Below are positions 1 through 9,433 of a DNA stretch of 64,000 nt, piece after piece. The notes beneath the pieces were generated by a model. The model did not search any database and had not been told where the DNA came from. It was given only the letters and a program-made list of their open reading frames with translations. How positions within the stretch are numbered: the stretch's first letter is position 1; each line of letters opens with the position of its first letter. Where the stretch lies: the NCBI GenBank assembly GCA_964432415.1, contig CAYSNW010000018.1:1-64000 (forward strand), in the 5' to 3' direction. The translations under genes and the position numbers were made by a program. The DNA is from JAFECT01 sp964432415. Lineage in GTDB: Bacteria; Pseudomonadota; Alphaproteobacteria; Caulobacterales; Caulobacteraceae.

Positions 1-3000
1 GTTGGCCGCCGTCACATTGCCGTAGGCCACCACGTGGGTGTAGCCCGAGGTCGAGGTGGCCCGGATGCCCGCGCCGCCGGCCGCCGCATTGTCGGACGTC
101 ACATTGCCGTGGGCCCGGATGTAGTTGCCGTTGGCCCCGTCCTGCTTGGACCAGATGCCGTTGCCCTTGGCGTAGACGTTCGCCGCGTCGATGGCGATGT
201 AGCCCGAGCCGCTGACGTTGCGGGCGTAGATGCCCGTAGCGCCGACGTGGGCGCCGGTGGTCCCGACCGCGCCGGTGGCGACGACCTTGACGTTGCCCGC
301 CGTGGCGGAGTCGATCGCCACGATGCCGCTGCCCGCCGTGGCGAGCACGCCGCCGTTCTCGTTGATCGTGATCCCGCCCGTGGCGTTGGAGCGCGCGTAG
401 ATGCCGTTGGTTCCGGCGGTGACCAGGCCGGTGGTGGTCACCGTGGTCGAGCCCGAGCCGCCGCCGGTCTGGCCGGCGAACACACCGGTCTTGCCCGCGT
501 TGACCGTGGTGTCGGTGGTCACCGAGACATTGCCCGCGCCCGCGCCGCTATGGACGGCATAGACGCCGTTGGCGTTGGTCCCGGTCACCGCCGCATGGGC
601 GTTGATGGTGATCCCGCCGGTCCCGGTGGCCTGGGCGATGATGCCGTTGTAGCCCGCGTGGACGCTGGAGTTGGTGGTGATGGTGGTCAGGCCCGCGCCA
701 TAGGCCTTGGTGCGGATGCCGTTGGAGTTCGCGCCGTCGGCGGCGACGGCGCCGCTGGTGGTCACCGTCATCGTACCCGTGTTCACCGTGGCGTAGATGC
801 CCGCGCCGCTGGCGGCATGGGCGGTGATCGCGCCGGTGGTGACCTTGGTGTAGCCCGTGCCGTTGTTGAAGGCGTTGATGCCGTTGAAGGCGGCGTCGAC
901 CAGACCATCGGTCTGGACGATGACGTTGCCGGTTCCGCCCGTATTGAGGATGGCGTTGATGCCCGAGCCGGCCGTGGTCGTGGTCGTGCCGTAGACGTGG
1001 ACGTTGACCGTGCCCAGGCCGCTGGCCAGTACGCCGCGGCCGCCGTGGGCGCCCGAGCCGGTGGCCGAAAGGGTCGTGGACTTCACCGTGATCGTGCCGG
1101 TCCCGGTGTTGTAGGCCACGATCGCGCCGCCGTTGGTGGAGTTGATCGTGTCGCCCAGGGTGTCGATCAGGATGTTGCCCGAAGCGCCGGTCTCCTTGGC
1201 GTAGACGCCGTCGCCGTTGCTGGCCGTGACATTGGCCCCCGTGGTGACGGTGATGCCGCCCGTGGCGTTGGACTTGGCGATCACGCCGCTGGTCCCGGCG
1301 GTGATTTGACCGTTGGGGGTTACGCTGAGCGTGCCCGCGCCGCCGCCGGTGATCTCGGCGTCGACGCCGACCGTGCCCGACTTGACGGTCGAGCCGGTGG
1401 TCACCGAGACCGAACCCGCGCCGGTCGACTTGGCGTAGACGCCCATGCCGGCGGATGAGTCGATCGCGCCCGAGTGGTTGATGGAGATGCCGCCCGTGCC
1501 CGCGTTGGTGGCGTGGATCGCATTACTGGTGGCGTAGATCTTGCCCGCGCCGGTGATATTGGCCAGGCCGTTGTTGCCCGCGTTTGTCACCGAATAGATG
1601 CCGACGCGTTCGATGCGCGTGGCCGAAGTCCCGACCTGCCCGTCCTGCTGGATGGTGATCGCGCCACCGGCGGCGGCGAACGCCGTCAGACCGTCGAAGT
1701 CGTGGCCGACGATGTTCCCGCCCGCGTAGGTGTGGATCAGGATCGCGCCCGTGCCGGTCGTCTTGGAGTAGACGCCGCGGCCCACGCCGTTGTTGTCGCT
1801 GTCGCCCTCGATGGTGCCATGGACGTAGACGTTGTTAGCCCCGTTGGCCGTCTGGCTGAAGATGCCGTTCGACCGGCCGGTGATATTGCCGTTCGAGTTG
1901 ACCGTCACCGTGCCCGAGCCGCCGGTGGCGGCGACGATGCCCATGTCGCCGCTGGTCGTGGCGTTGGAGTTGACCGTCACCACACCCGTGCCGGCCTGGG
2001 CGTCGATGCCCCGGCCCGTAGTGGTGTTGGCCGAGACCGTCTTGCCGGCGTCGGTGGTCACCGTGATGCCGCCCGAACCCGAATTGCGACCGACGATGCC
2101 GGAGCCGGAGGTGTCGGTGACGTTGCCGTAGGCGTGGACGGTGACGAGGCCGCCCGCGCTCTTGGCGTAGATGGCTTCCGCGCCAGAGGCGGAGACGTCC
2201 GCGGTGTTGACCGTCACGGCGCTGGCGCCGGTGGTGGTCGCATTCACGCCAACGCCGCCGGCCTGGACCAGGCCGCCCTTGCTGTTGACCGAGACGACGC
2301 CGCCGTTCGACGTGGCGCTGATGCCGGTCTTGCCGGCGCCCAGCGCCGAGACGGCGACCGTGGTGACGTCCACACCGCCCGCGCCCGTGGCGTTGGCGTT
2401 GACGCCGTCGCCGTTGGTGGCGGTGATCGCGCCCTTGACGTTGATCGTGGTCTGGCCCGTGCCGGTCGAGGTCGAGACGCCCGTCGTGCCCGAAGTGATC
2501 GTGTCGACCGCGTCGTTGGTGGTCACGTCGATCGTGCCGGCGCCGAGGGTCCTGGCCTGGATGCCAGCGGTGCCGGCGTTGACCGAGCCATCCAGACCGA
2601 TCTTGATGTTGCCACCCGTGGTGAAGGTGTCAGCGCGCACGCCGATCTTGCCCGCGACGATGTCGGCGTTGTTGCCGGTCTTGATGTTGATGTCGTTGTT
2701 GTCGCCGTAGCCGAAGATGCCGTTGGACGTGGCGTAGATCTTGCCGTTGGCGGTGATGTTCATCGCCGCGCCGCCATTGGTGATGGTGTTGACGAAGATG
2801 CCGTTGCCGCCGACCGGCGTGCCGGACGTGCCGATCTTGCCGCCGGTGGTGACCGTCACCAAGCCGGCGTGCTGCTGCACATAGACGCCGTCGCCGGTCG
2901 CCGCGATCGTGCCGGTGGCGGCCGTCTTGACGGTGACCGTGCCGGTGGCCCCGGAGATGGCGTCGATACCATCGCCGCCGGTGGCGCTGATCGGGCCGGT

Positions 3001-6000
3001 GATGCCGGTCTTGCCGCCGCCGATGCTGATCGCGCCGGAGCCCGAGGCCCGGGCATAGATCGCGTCGCCGGCGCTGGAGGTGACGCCCAGCAGGTCATCA
3101 ATCGAGACGCCGCCGTTGCCGGAGGTCGCCCGCGCATCGATACCGCGCGTGCCGCCGGTGACCGACCCCGCCTTGACCGTCACATTGCCGCCGCCCGAAG
3201 CCAGGGCGTAGATGCCGTTGGCCCCGCCCTTGGCGACGCCGATCGTCACATTGACGTCGCCCGAGCCGCCGTTGAGGGCCCGGATGCCGTCGGCGCTGCC
3301 GCCTGTGGCCGAAAGCAGTTGCACGTTCACGCTTCCGGAGCCCGCCCGCTCGTTGGCGTAGACGCCGTAGGTTCCGCCCGAAGCCGCGACCAGGACGCCC
3401 TTCACTGTAACGTCGCTGGCGCCGGAGCCGTAGGTCTGGGCGTTGATGCCCACGCCCGTGCCGCCCTTGACGGTCTGCAGGACGCCGGTCAGCGAGACCG
3501 AGACCGAGCCGTCGGCGATGAGGTCGCGCGCGTCGATGCCGCCGGTCGAGCCGGAGACCGAGCCCGTACCGTCGACGGTCACGTCCGCCCCGGTGGCGCC
3601 GCCGGTGACCGCGGCGTAGATGCCCACGCCGTGGGAGTTGGTCGTGCCGCCGTTGTTGTGGACGGTGACCGCGCCGCCCGTGTCGGAGACGGCGTGGATG
3701 CCGCCGTTGGCGATCGTGCCGCTCTGGGTGACGGTGACGTAGCCCTGGTGGGAGGTCGCGTTCACGCCATAGGCGGCCGCCGTGACCGTGCCGCTGGTGG
3801 TGACCAGGACAGAGCCCGAGCCACCCGCGACCGCCTGGATGCCGTCGCCGCCCGCGCCGATGTTACCGCCGGCGTTGACGGTGATCAGGCCCGAACCGTT
3901 GGTGTTGGCGTAGATGCCCCGGCCGGCCGCATAGACCTTGCCCGACCCGGTGACGCTGACCGTGCCGGCGCCGCCGCCGGTGATCTGGGCGTAGATGCCG
4001 TCGCCGTTCACGGTGTTGCCGCTGGTTCCGATATTGCCGTCGTGGACGACGCTGATACCGGTCGAGGCGCCCGTGGCCTGGGCGTAGATGCCGTTCTGGG
4101 TGTCGCCGGAGATGTTGCCGCCCGCGTAGGTGTGGACCAGGATCGAGCCCGTGCCGCTGCTGGTGGCGTGAACCCCGTCGCCGGAGCCGCTGCTGTCGCT
4201 GTCGCCCGTGATCGTGCCAGTGACATAGACGTTGTTGTGGCCGTTCACCGTGGAGGTGAGGATGCCGTTATCGGCCGCGACGATCGCTCCGGCCGAGGTC
4301 ACGTCGATCGTGCCATTGCCGATCGTCGTCATGTTGATGCCCGGATCGGCGGTGATGTCGGCGTTGTTGTGCACCGTGATGTTGCCGCCGGCGGCGTAGC
4401 CGCGCAGGCCGTCGCCGTTGTTGGCGGTGATGGTGGTCGAGGCCGCGGTCGTGATGTCGATGTTGCCGGAGCCGCTGTTGTTGGCATAGACGCCGTTGCT
4501 CGAGGTCGAGCTGGCGCCGCCGTTGACATTGATCGTGATGTTGCCGGAACCGCCGCTGGCGTGGGCGTAGATGCCGTCGCCCGTGCCGCCGCTGGCCAGG
4601 CCGCCGGTGGTGACGCTGACCGCACCGCCTTGGGACGCATAGGCATTGACGCCGTGGTTGGAGCCGCCCACCGCGCCGGTGGTCACGTCGACCTTGCCCG
4701 TGCCGTAGTTGGCAGCGTTAACGCCATCGCCGCCGGTGGCGGTGATCGCCCCCGTCAGATTGACCGTCAGGTCGCCGGTCGAGCCGCCATTGTTCACTCG
4801 GGCGTAGACGCCATTGGCTCCGCCGGTGACCCCGGCGTTGCCGGTGATCGAGACGCCGCTGGCCCCCGTGCCGTTGTTGTAGGCGTGGATGCCGTCGTCG
4901 GATGTGCCGGAGATGGTCTGGCCGCCGGTCAGGCTGATCGAGACCGCGGCGCCGTTGTTGTAGTTGCGCGCGTCGATGCCGCGGGTCGAGCCGGCGACGG
5001 CGCCCGTGCCGTCGATGGTGATGCCGCCGGCGCCGCCCGAGGTGTAGGCGTAAAGGCCCGTGCCGTGGGTGTTGGTGGTCGAGCCGTTGTTGTGGACCGT
5101 GACGGTTCCGCCGCCCTTCGACTGGCCGAAGATGCCGCCGTCGGTGACCGTGCCGCCCGCGGTGACGCTGATGTCGCCGGAGTTGCTATAGGCGTAGACG
5201 CCCGAGCCCTTGCCCCCGCCGGATACGGACGAACCGCTATCGGTGGTGATGGTGACCGAACCCGTGCCTGTGGCCCGGCCCGAGAGGCCGTCGTAGTTGC
5301 CCGTGACCGTGCCGCTGTACTGGTGGATCACCACCGCGCCCAGGTTGGTTGCGCGAACGCCCGCGCCATAGGTGTCGGTGACATCGCCCTTGATATTGAT
5401 GGTGACGGTCGAGGCGTTGCTGCCGGACCCAGCCCGCACGCCGCCGTCCGTGACCGAGCCGTTCATGTCGACGGTGACGTCGCCCGTGCCGCTGCGCGCG
5501 TTGATCGCGTAGTACGAGGCGGGGGTGCCGGTGCTAACAGCGCCGCTGGTGGTGACATGCACCGTGCCGCTGCCGCTGGAGACCGCCAGGATGCCTTCGG
5601 CGCCCGTGCCGGCCACATCGCCCCTGGCGTTGACCGTCACCGCATTGGCGCCATTGCCGTAGGCGTAGATGCCGTGACTGGAGCCCGTCACCGAGCTGCC
5701 GGCGGCGGTCGAGACGCTGACCGTGCCCGAACCCGAGCCGGCATAGATGCCGTCGCCGGCGTGGGCGCTGGTCACGCCGCCGGCGGTGACCACCACATTG
5801 CCCGTGCTGGCGCTGGCGGTGATGCCGTCGCCGGTCTGGGTCGAGACCGCGCCGTTGTCGGCGTAGACGTGCACGTCGCCCGTACCGCCGCTGTTGGCCC
5901 GGATGCCGTCGAGGCTGCCGGTCACTGTGCCCGTCGCGTGGACGTCGATCGGGCCGTGGTTGGCCTGGGCGTAGATGCCCTCGCCATTGGTGCCGGTCAC

Positions 6001-6900
6001 GTCGGCGGTGTTGATAATGATCTGACCGAAGCCGTGGTTGTAGGCGAAGATGGCCTGGCCGTTGGAGTAGACTGAGCCGTTGATGTCGATTTCAACCGCG
6101 CCGACGCTGTTGTTGTTGAGCTCGACGCCGAACACGGCGTTGGCCGCGCCGCCGCGGACGCCCTGGGTGTTCTTGATGGTTACCGCGCTGTTGCCCGCGC
6201 CGGTCGAGATCGCATAGAGGCCCACGCCGTTGAAGGAGTGGACATAGGCGCTGCCGAAGATGGTGGAGACTTCGTTGGAACCGCTGTTCAGGTTGGCGAC
6301 CCGCACCGCCGGACCGCTGGTCACCGCGTAGGCCGAGCCTCCGACCGTGGCGATGATCGAGACGGAGGCCGCGCCGCCCGAGCTCTGCAAATTGATGCCG
6401 GCGGTGGCGCCGTTGGCCACGGTGCCGTTGGAGGTGTCGAGGTTGATCGCGCCGCCACCCGTGGTGAACACATGCAGGGCGTCGCCGGCGTCGCTGTAGA
6501 GGAAGCCGGCGGGGCCGCCGGAATCATTGACCGTCAGGTGGGCGCCGGCCTTGGCGGAGGTGACCGTGAGGCCCGCGCTGGTCGCCGCCAGAGGGTTGGA
6601 GACGTTGTTCAGCACGACCGTCAGGTCGCCGTTGGCGGTGTAGACGATCTTGTCGCCGGCGCCGGAGCAGGTCTCGACCCCGTTGGTGGTCGAGCCGGAG
6701 GAGTCCGGGGCGCAGACCACGTCGGCGGCCATCGCGCGCTCGGGCGCGGTGACCGTGAAGATCGCGATGGCGCCGCCGAGGGCGGTGCCCAGCATCAGGG
6801 CATTGCGCGACAGTTTCAGCGCGGCCGAGGGCCCGAAGTCCTTGATTTCCTTGGACGTAGTGGACGAACGGCGGCTGTTCCGCGAAACGCGATTGGTCAT
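1..6900 (-). CDS. Giant beta-helical repeat surface protein (autotransporter-type), 5' part; C-terminus beyond window
   Basis: Partial gene. Read leftward from ATG at 6900, I checked the frame to base 1 and found no stop, giving 2,300 codons. A GAGGGG Shine-Dalgarno sits about 8 bases upstream of the ATG. The N-terminus MTNRVSRNSRRSS begins a long basic leader. A hydrophobic segment (about residues 38-52) and an AMA/AD cleavage site near residue 59 follow, which is an extended signal peptide. After a roughly 200-residue head, the protein is degenerate 25-30-residue units rich in Gly, Thr, Asn and Val, with the recurring pattern GxGIYAxxxGxGxVxVxTxGxV. This is typical of a right-handed beta-helix passenger. 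No barrel is visible because the gene leaves the window, so secretion by its own C-terminal barrel is inferred. It probably acts at the cell surface as an adhesin or matrix protein. It is transcribed divergently from the GH1-like gene. Confidence 0.85.
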   Translation of the reverse strand, partial: MTNRVSRNSRRSSTTSKEIKDFGPSAALKLSRNALMLGTALGGAIAIFTVTAPERAMAADVVCAPDSSGSTTNGVETCSGAGDKIVYTANGDLTVVLNNVSNPLAATSAGLTVTSAKAGAHLTVNDSGGPAGFLYSDAGDALHVFTTGGGAINLDTSNGTVANGATAGINLQSSGGAASVSIIATVGGSAYAVTSGPAVRVANLNSGSNEVSTIFGSAYVHSFNGVGLYAISTGAGNSAVTIKNTQGVRGGAANAVFGVELNNNSVGAVEIDINGSVYSNGQAIFAYNHGFGQIIINTADVTGTNGEGIYAQANHGPIDVHATGTVTGSLDGIRANSGGTGDVHVYADNGAVSTQTGDGITASASTGNVVVTAGGVTSAHAGDGIYAGSGSGTVSVSTAAGSSVTGSSHGIYAYGNGANAVTVNARGDVAGTGAEGILAVSSGSGTVHVTTSGAVSTGTPASYYAINARSGTGDVTVDMNGSVTDGGVRAGSGSNASTVTINIKGDVTDTYGAGVRATNLGAVVIHQYSGTVTGNYDGLSGRATGTGSVTITTDSGSSVSGGGKGSGVYAYSNSGDISVTAGGTVTDGGIFGQSKGGGTVTVHNNGSTTNTHGTGLYAYTSGGAGGITIDGTGAVAGSTRGIDARNYNNGAAVSISLTGGQTISGTSDDGIHAYNNGTGASGVSITGNAGVTGGANGVYARVNNGGSTGDLTVNLTGAITATGGDGVNAANYGTGKVDVTTGAVGGSNHGVNAYASQGGAVSVTTGGLASGGTGDGIYAHASGGSGNITINVNGGASSTSSNGVYANNSGSGNIDITTAASTTITANNGDGLRGYAAGGNITVHNNADITADPGINMTTIGNGTIDVTSAGAIVAADNGILTSTVNGHNNVYVTGTITGDSDSSGSGDGVHATSSGTGSILVHTYAGGNISGDTQNGIYAQATGASTGISVVHDGNIGTSGNTVNGDGIYAQITGGGAGTVSVTGSGKVYAAGRGIYANTNGSGLITVNAGGNIGAGGDGIQAVAGGSGSVLVTTSGTVTAAAYGVNATSHQGYVTVTQSGTIANGGIHAVSDTGGAVTVHNNGGTTNSHGVGIYAAVTGGATGADVTVDGTGSVSGSTGGIDARDLIADGSVSVSLTGVLQTVKGGTGVGINAQTYGSGASDVTVKGVLVAASGGTYGVYANERAGSGSVNVQLLSATGGSADGIRALNGGSGDVNVTIGVAKGGANGIYALASGGGNVTVKAGSVTGGTRGIDARATSGNGGVSIDDLLGVTSSAGDAIYARASGSGAISIGGGKTGITGPISATGGDGIDAISGATGTVTVKTAATGTIAATGDGVYVQQHAGLVTVTTGGKIGTSGTPVGGNGIFVNTITNGGAAMNITANGKIYATSNGIFGYGDNNDINIKTGNNADIVAGKIGVRADTFTTGGNIKIGLDGSVNAGTAGIQARTLGAGTIDVTTNDAVDTITSGTTGVSTSTGTGQTTINVKGAITATNGDGVNANATGAGGVDVTTVAVSALGAGKTGISATSNGGVVSVNSKGGLVQAGGVGVNATTTGASAVTVNTADVSASGAEAIYAKSAGGLVTVHAYGNVTDTSGSGIVGRNSGSGGITVTTDAGKTVSANTTTGRGIDAQAGTGVVTVNSNATTSGDMGIVAATGGSGTVTVNSNGNITGRSNGIFSQTANGANNVYVHGTIEGDSDNNGVGRGVYSKTTGTGAILIHTYAGGNIVGHDFDGLTAFAAAGGAITIQQDGQVGTSATRIERVGIYSVTNAGNNGLANITGAGKIYATSNAIHATNAGTGGISINHSGAIDSSAGMGVYAKSTGAGSVSVTTGSTVKSGTVGVDAEITGGGAGTLSVTPNGQITAGTSGVIAKSNATGGITVTTGANVTASNGDGVYAKETGASGNILIDTLGDTINSTNGGAIVAYNTGTGTITVKSTTLSATGSGAHGGRGVLASGLGTVNVHVYGTTTTTAGSGINAILNTGGTGNVIVQTDGLVDAAFNGINAFNNGTGYTKVTTGAITAHAASGAGIYATVNTGTMTVTTSGAVAADGANSNGIRTKAYGAGLTTITTNSSVHAGYNGIIAQATGTGGITINAHAAVTGTNANGVYAVHSGAGAGNVSVTTDTTVNAGKTGVFAGQTGGGSGSTTVTTTGLVTAGTNGIYARSNATGGITINENGGVLATAGSGIVAIDSATAGNVKVVATGAVGTTGAHVGATGIYARNVSGSGYIAIDAANVYAKGNGIWSKQDGANGNYIRAHGNVTSDNAAAGGAGIRATSTSGYTHVVAYGNVTAAN

Positions 6901-7117
6901 GGCATGCCCCTCTGGCGCGATCTCTTTGCCTATGCCGCAACGGGCGCAGGCTCCCAAACTGGCGTCACGTAACACCGTCGTCTCAACGAAGGCAAGGCTT
7001 GAACGGGGTTTCCGGGAGGTGAATCTCGCCCGCCGCGCGTATCTGCGACCGCGACGCCACAGTTTGGTTAACAGCTTCAACGAACGCGAAAACACCACTT
7101 GATCTCGCGCCCCGACC
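6901..7117. promoter_or_regulatory. Divergent intergenic region between the giant surface protein and the GH1-like gene
   Basis: This 217-base gap should hold promoters for both flanking genes. It contains two copies of TCAACGAA (6983-6990 and 7077-7084), each shortly after a TAAC. They might be regulator sites, but I recognise no defined operator or sigma-factor consensus. No short ORF looks genuine here. Confidence 0.35.
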
Positions 7118-8542
7118 GTGGGCGGCGAACCATTCGTCGTTCCGGCTCGTTTAGCTCCCGACCGAAGTCCGACGGGAGCGACCATCATCACCGCCTTCAT
7201 GTTCGCCACCGGGATCGAGAACTCGATCCCGAAGATCAAGAACGGCCGCGTGCGCGTGGACGAGATGGAAGTCTGCGGCCACTACAAGCACTGGAAGACA
7301 GACTTCGACTGCGTCGAGGACCTGGGCATCCGCTTCCTGCGCTATGGCCCCCCCTTCCACACCACCCACCTGGGCCCTGGACACTACGACTGGACCTTCG
7401 CTGACGAGGCCTTCGAGGACCTGCGGCGGCGCGACCTGGTCCCGATCGTCGACCTCTGCCACTTCGGGGTGCCCGACTGGCTGGGCGATTTCCAGAACGC
7501 CGACCTGCCGCGCTACTTCGAGGAGTACGCCCGCGCCTTCGCCAAGCGCTTTCCGTGGGTGCAGCTCTACACCCCGGTCAACGAGATGTTCATCTGCGCC
7601 ACCTTCTCGGCCAAGTACGGCTGGTGGAACGAGCAGGGGACCACGGACAAGACCTTCGTCACGGCCCTGAAGAACATCGTCAAGGCCAACATCCTGGCCA
7701 TGAAGGCGATCCTGGACGTGCGCCCCGACGCCATCTTCATCCAGAGCGAGTCCTCGGAATATTTCCACGCCGAGAACCCGGACGCGATCAAGTCGGCGGA
7801 ACTCTACAATTCCATGCGGTTCCTGTCCCTGGACCTGAACTACGGCCACCGGGTCGACTCGGAGATGTACGAGTACCTGATGGCCAACGGCATGACCTGG
7901 GACGAGTACCATTTCTTCATGGACAACCGCATGAAGCACCACTGCATCCTGGGCAACGACTACTACTGGACCAATGAGCACCGGGTGGGGGCGGACGGCT
8001 CGACCCGCGCCTCGGGCGAGATCTTCGGCTACAGCGAGATCACCCGGCAGTACTATGACCGCTACCGCCTGCCCGTGATGCACACCGAGACCAACATCGT
8101 CGAAGGCCCCAACGGCGACGAGGCGGTCAACTGGCTGTGGAAAGAGTGGGCCAATGTGCTGAGGGTACGCAACGACGGCGTGCCCACGGTCGGCTTCACC
8201 TGGTATTCCCTGACCGATCAGGTCGACTGGGACTCCGCGCTGCGGGAACAGGCCGGGCACGTCAATCCGCTGGGCCTGTACGACCTGGACCGCAATATCC
8301 GCAACGTCGGCCGTTCCTACCGCCAGCTGATCCGCGACTGGGCCACGGTGCTCCCCACCCAGAGCGTGTGCCTGAGCGTGCCCATCGTCCTGCCCTCCGA
8401 ATACGAGGCCCTGGGTCCGAGCCGCATGCGCGCCGAGGCCCGCACCCTGCGCACCGCAGAGAAGATCCGCCAGGGCGTCGACCAGCCGGGCGGCACGGCC
8501 AGCGCCCAGGAGCCGGACGCCCCGGCGCCCCCGCCCGCGTGA
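7118..8542 (+). CDS. Glycoside hydrolase family 1-like protein (beta-glucosidase type)
   Basis: Predicted GH1-clan TIM-barrel enzyme hydrolysing beta-glycosides. The acid/base motif TPVNEM is at residues 152-157 (Glu156), and the HTETN motif at 322-326 provides the likely nucleophile Glu324. FMFATGIENS near residue 28 matches the start of the barrel in GH1-like proteins. The length of 474 aa is normal for the family. GTG at 7118 lacks a good Shine-Dalgarno, and the ATG at 7199 (residue 28) would cut into the first strand, so the start is uncertain. The last 40 residues are a Pro/Ala-rich tail. There is no signal peptide, so it is probably cytosolic. Its stop overlaps the next gene's GTG (GTGA), indicating translational coupling. 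The substrate is unknown; an oligosaccharide linked to the adjacent glycan locus is possible. Confidence 0.8.
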   Translation: MGGEPFVVPARLAPDRSPTGATIITAFMFATGIENSIPKIKNGRVRVDEMEVCGHYKHWKTDFDCVEDLGIRFLRYGPPFHTTHLGPGHYDWTFADEAFEDLRRRDLVPIVDLCHFGVPDWLGDFQNADLPRYFEEYARAFAKRFPWVQLYTPVNEMFICATFSAKYGWWNEQGTTDKTFVTALKNIVKANILAMKAILDVRPDAIFIQSESSEYFHAENPDAIKSAELYNSMRFLSLDLNYGHRVDSEMYEYLMANGMTWDEYHFFMDNRMKHHCILGNDYYWTNEHRVGADGSTRASGEIFGYSEITRQYYDRYRLPVMHTETNIVEGPNGDEAVNWLWKEWANVLRVRNDGVPTVGFTWYSLTDQVDWDSALREQAGHVNPLGLYDLDRNIRNVGRSYRQLIRDWATVLPTQSVCLSVPIVLPSEYEALGPSRMRAEARTLRTAEKIRQGVDQPGGTASAQEPDAPAPPPA

Positions 8543-9420
8543 GCGGGCCTGCCCGGATCGAACTGGTCTCGGGGCGCCTGGACCTGGAGCTGGCGCCGGA
8601 GATCGGGGGCGCAATCGCCGCCTTCCGTCTGCGGCGGCCGGGCGGACGTCAGGCCCTGATGCGCGAGGCGCCGGCCCACCTGACCGATGCGCTGGACGCC
8701 GCGGCCTTTCCCCTGGTCCCCTTCTCCAACCGCATCCGCGACGGCCGTTTCCGGTTCCGGGGCCGCGAGGTCGAGCTGTCGCCGAACCTGCCGGGCCAGA
8801 AGCATCCCCTGCACGGCCAGGGCTGGCGCCGGCCCTGGCGTGTGGTCTCCGCCGGGCGGGACCGGGCCGTGCTGGAATTCGACCATCCGCCCGGCGAATG
8901 GCCCTGGGCCTACCGCGCCCGCCAGAGCTTCGCCCTAGGACCGACCGGCCTCGACTACCGGATCGAGGTCACCAACCTGGACGCGACCGCCATGCCGGCG
9001 GGACTGGGGCTGCACCCCTACTTCCCCTGCGACGGCGCCACCGTCCTGTCGGCGAGGGTCGGCCGGGTCTGGACCATCGACGGCGAGATCATGCCGGTGG
9101 AGGTCCGCCCGGCCGCAGGGCGCTATTCCCTGGACGGGCGCCGCATCTGTGGCCAGGACCTCGACAACGGCTTCGGCGGCTGGGACGGGCGCGCCGCGAT
9201 CCGTTGGGCGGACGGCGCGGGCCTCGACCTGATCTCGCCGGCCTGCCGCTATTTTCAGCTCTATTCGCCGGCCGGCGGCGGGCTGTTCGTGGCCGAGCCC
9301 GTGAGCCACGCCAACGATGCGCTAGACCATCCGGAGACTGAGGCCCGCGCGCTCGGCGTGCGCGTGCTGGAGCCGGGAGAGACCCTGGCGCTCGCGGCGC
9401 GCTTCGAGGTGCGGATCTGA
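8539..9420 (+). CDS. Aldose 1-epimerase family protein
   Basis: 293-aa galactose-mutarotase-like protein (aldose 1-epimerase/YeaD family) that would interconvert sugar anomers. Visible family features are the PFSNRIRDGRF segment near residue 62, the HGQGWRRPW histidine region near residue 95, GLGLHPYFP near residue 155 and a C-terminal catalytic-type Glu region (LFVAEPVSHANDA). The frame is open far upstream of 8539, but that stretch lies inside the preceding gene. GTG at 8539 overlaps the upstream TGA by four bases and starts exactly where family homology begins. Coupling to the GH1-like hydrolase suggests the pair processes the same released sugar. It could also be an aldose-1-epimerase-like protein with a non-mutarotase role. 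Confidence 0.82.
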   Translation: MSGPARIELVSGRLDLELAPEIGGAIAAFRLRRPGGRQALMREAPAHLTDALDAAAFPLVPFSNRIRDGRFRFRGREVELSPNLPGQKHPLHGQGWRRPWRVVSAGRDRAVLEFDHPPGEWPWAYRARQSFALGPTGLDYRIEVTNLDATAMPAGLGLHPYFPCDGATVLSARVGRVWTIDGEIMPVEVRPAAGRYSLDGRRICGQDLDNGFGGWDGRAAIRWADGAGLDLISPACRYFQLYSPAGGGLFVAEPVSHANDALDHPETEARALGVRVLEPGETLALAARFEVRI

Positions 9421-9433
9421 CCGGGTTCGGACC

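Noticed and set aside
1474..6075. A 1,533-codon plus-strand open frame (and a 474-codon one at 34-1458)
   Set aside because: They are in-register antisense to the giant repeat protein. Their translation is Gly/Asp/Arg/Val/Ala low complexity with no signal or fold, an artefact of repetitive GC-rich codons. The minus frame has a signal peptide, a Shine-Dalgarno and regular beta-helix repeats.
1..6900. Short regular DNA repeats that could be taken for a CRISPR array
   Set aside because: The repeats are degenerate, keep reading frame and encode a periodic protein; there are no constant-length unique spacers and no cas genes.
8137..8538. Upstream extension of the aldose-epimerase frame
   Set aside because: It lies inside the GH1-like gene and reads as low-complexity Arg/Pro/Gly; homology begins at the GTG at 8539.
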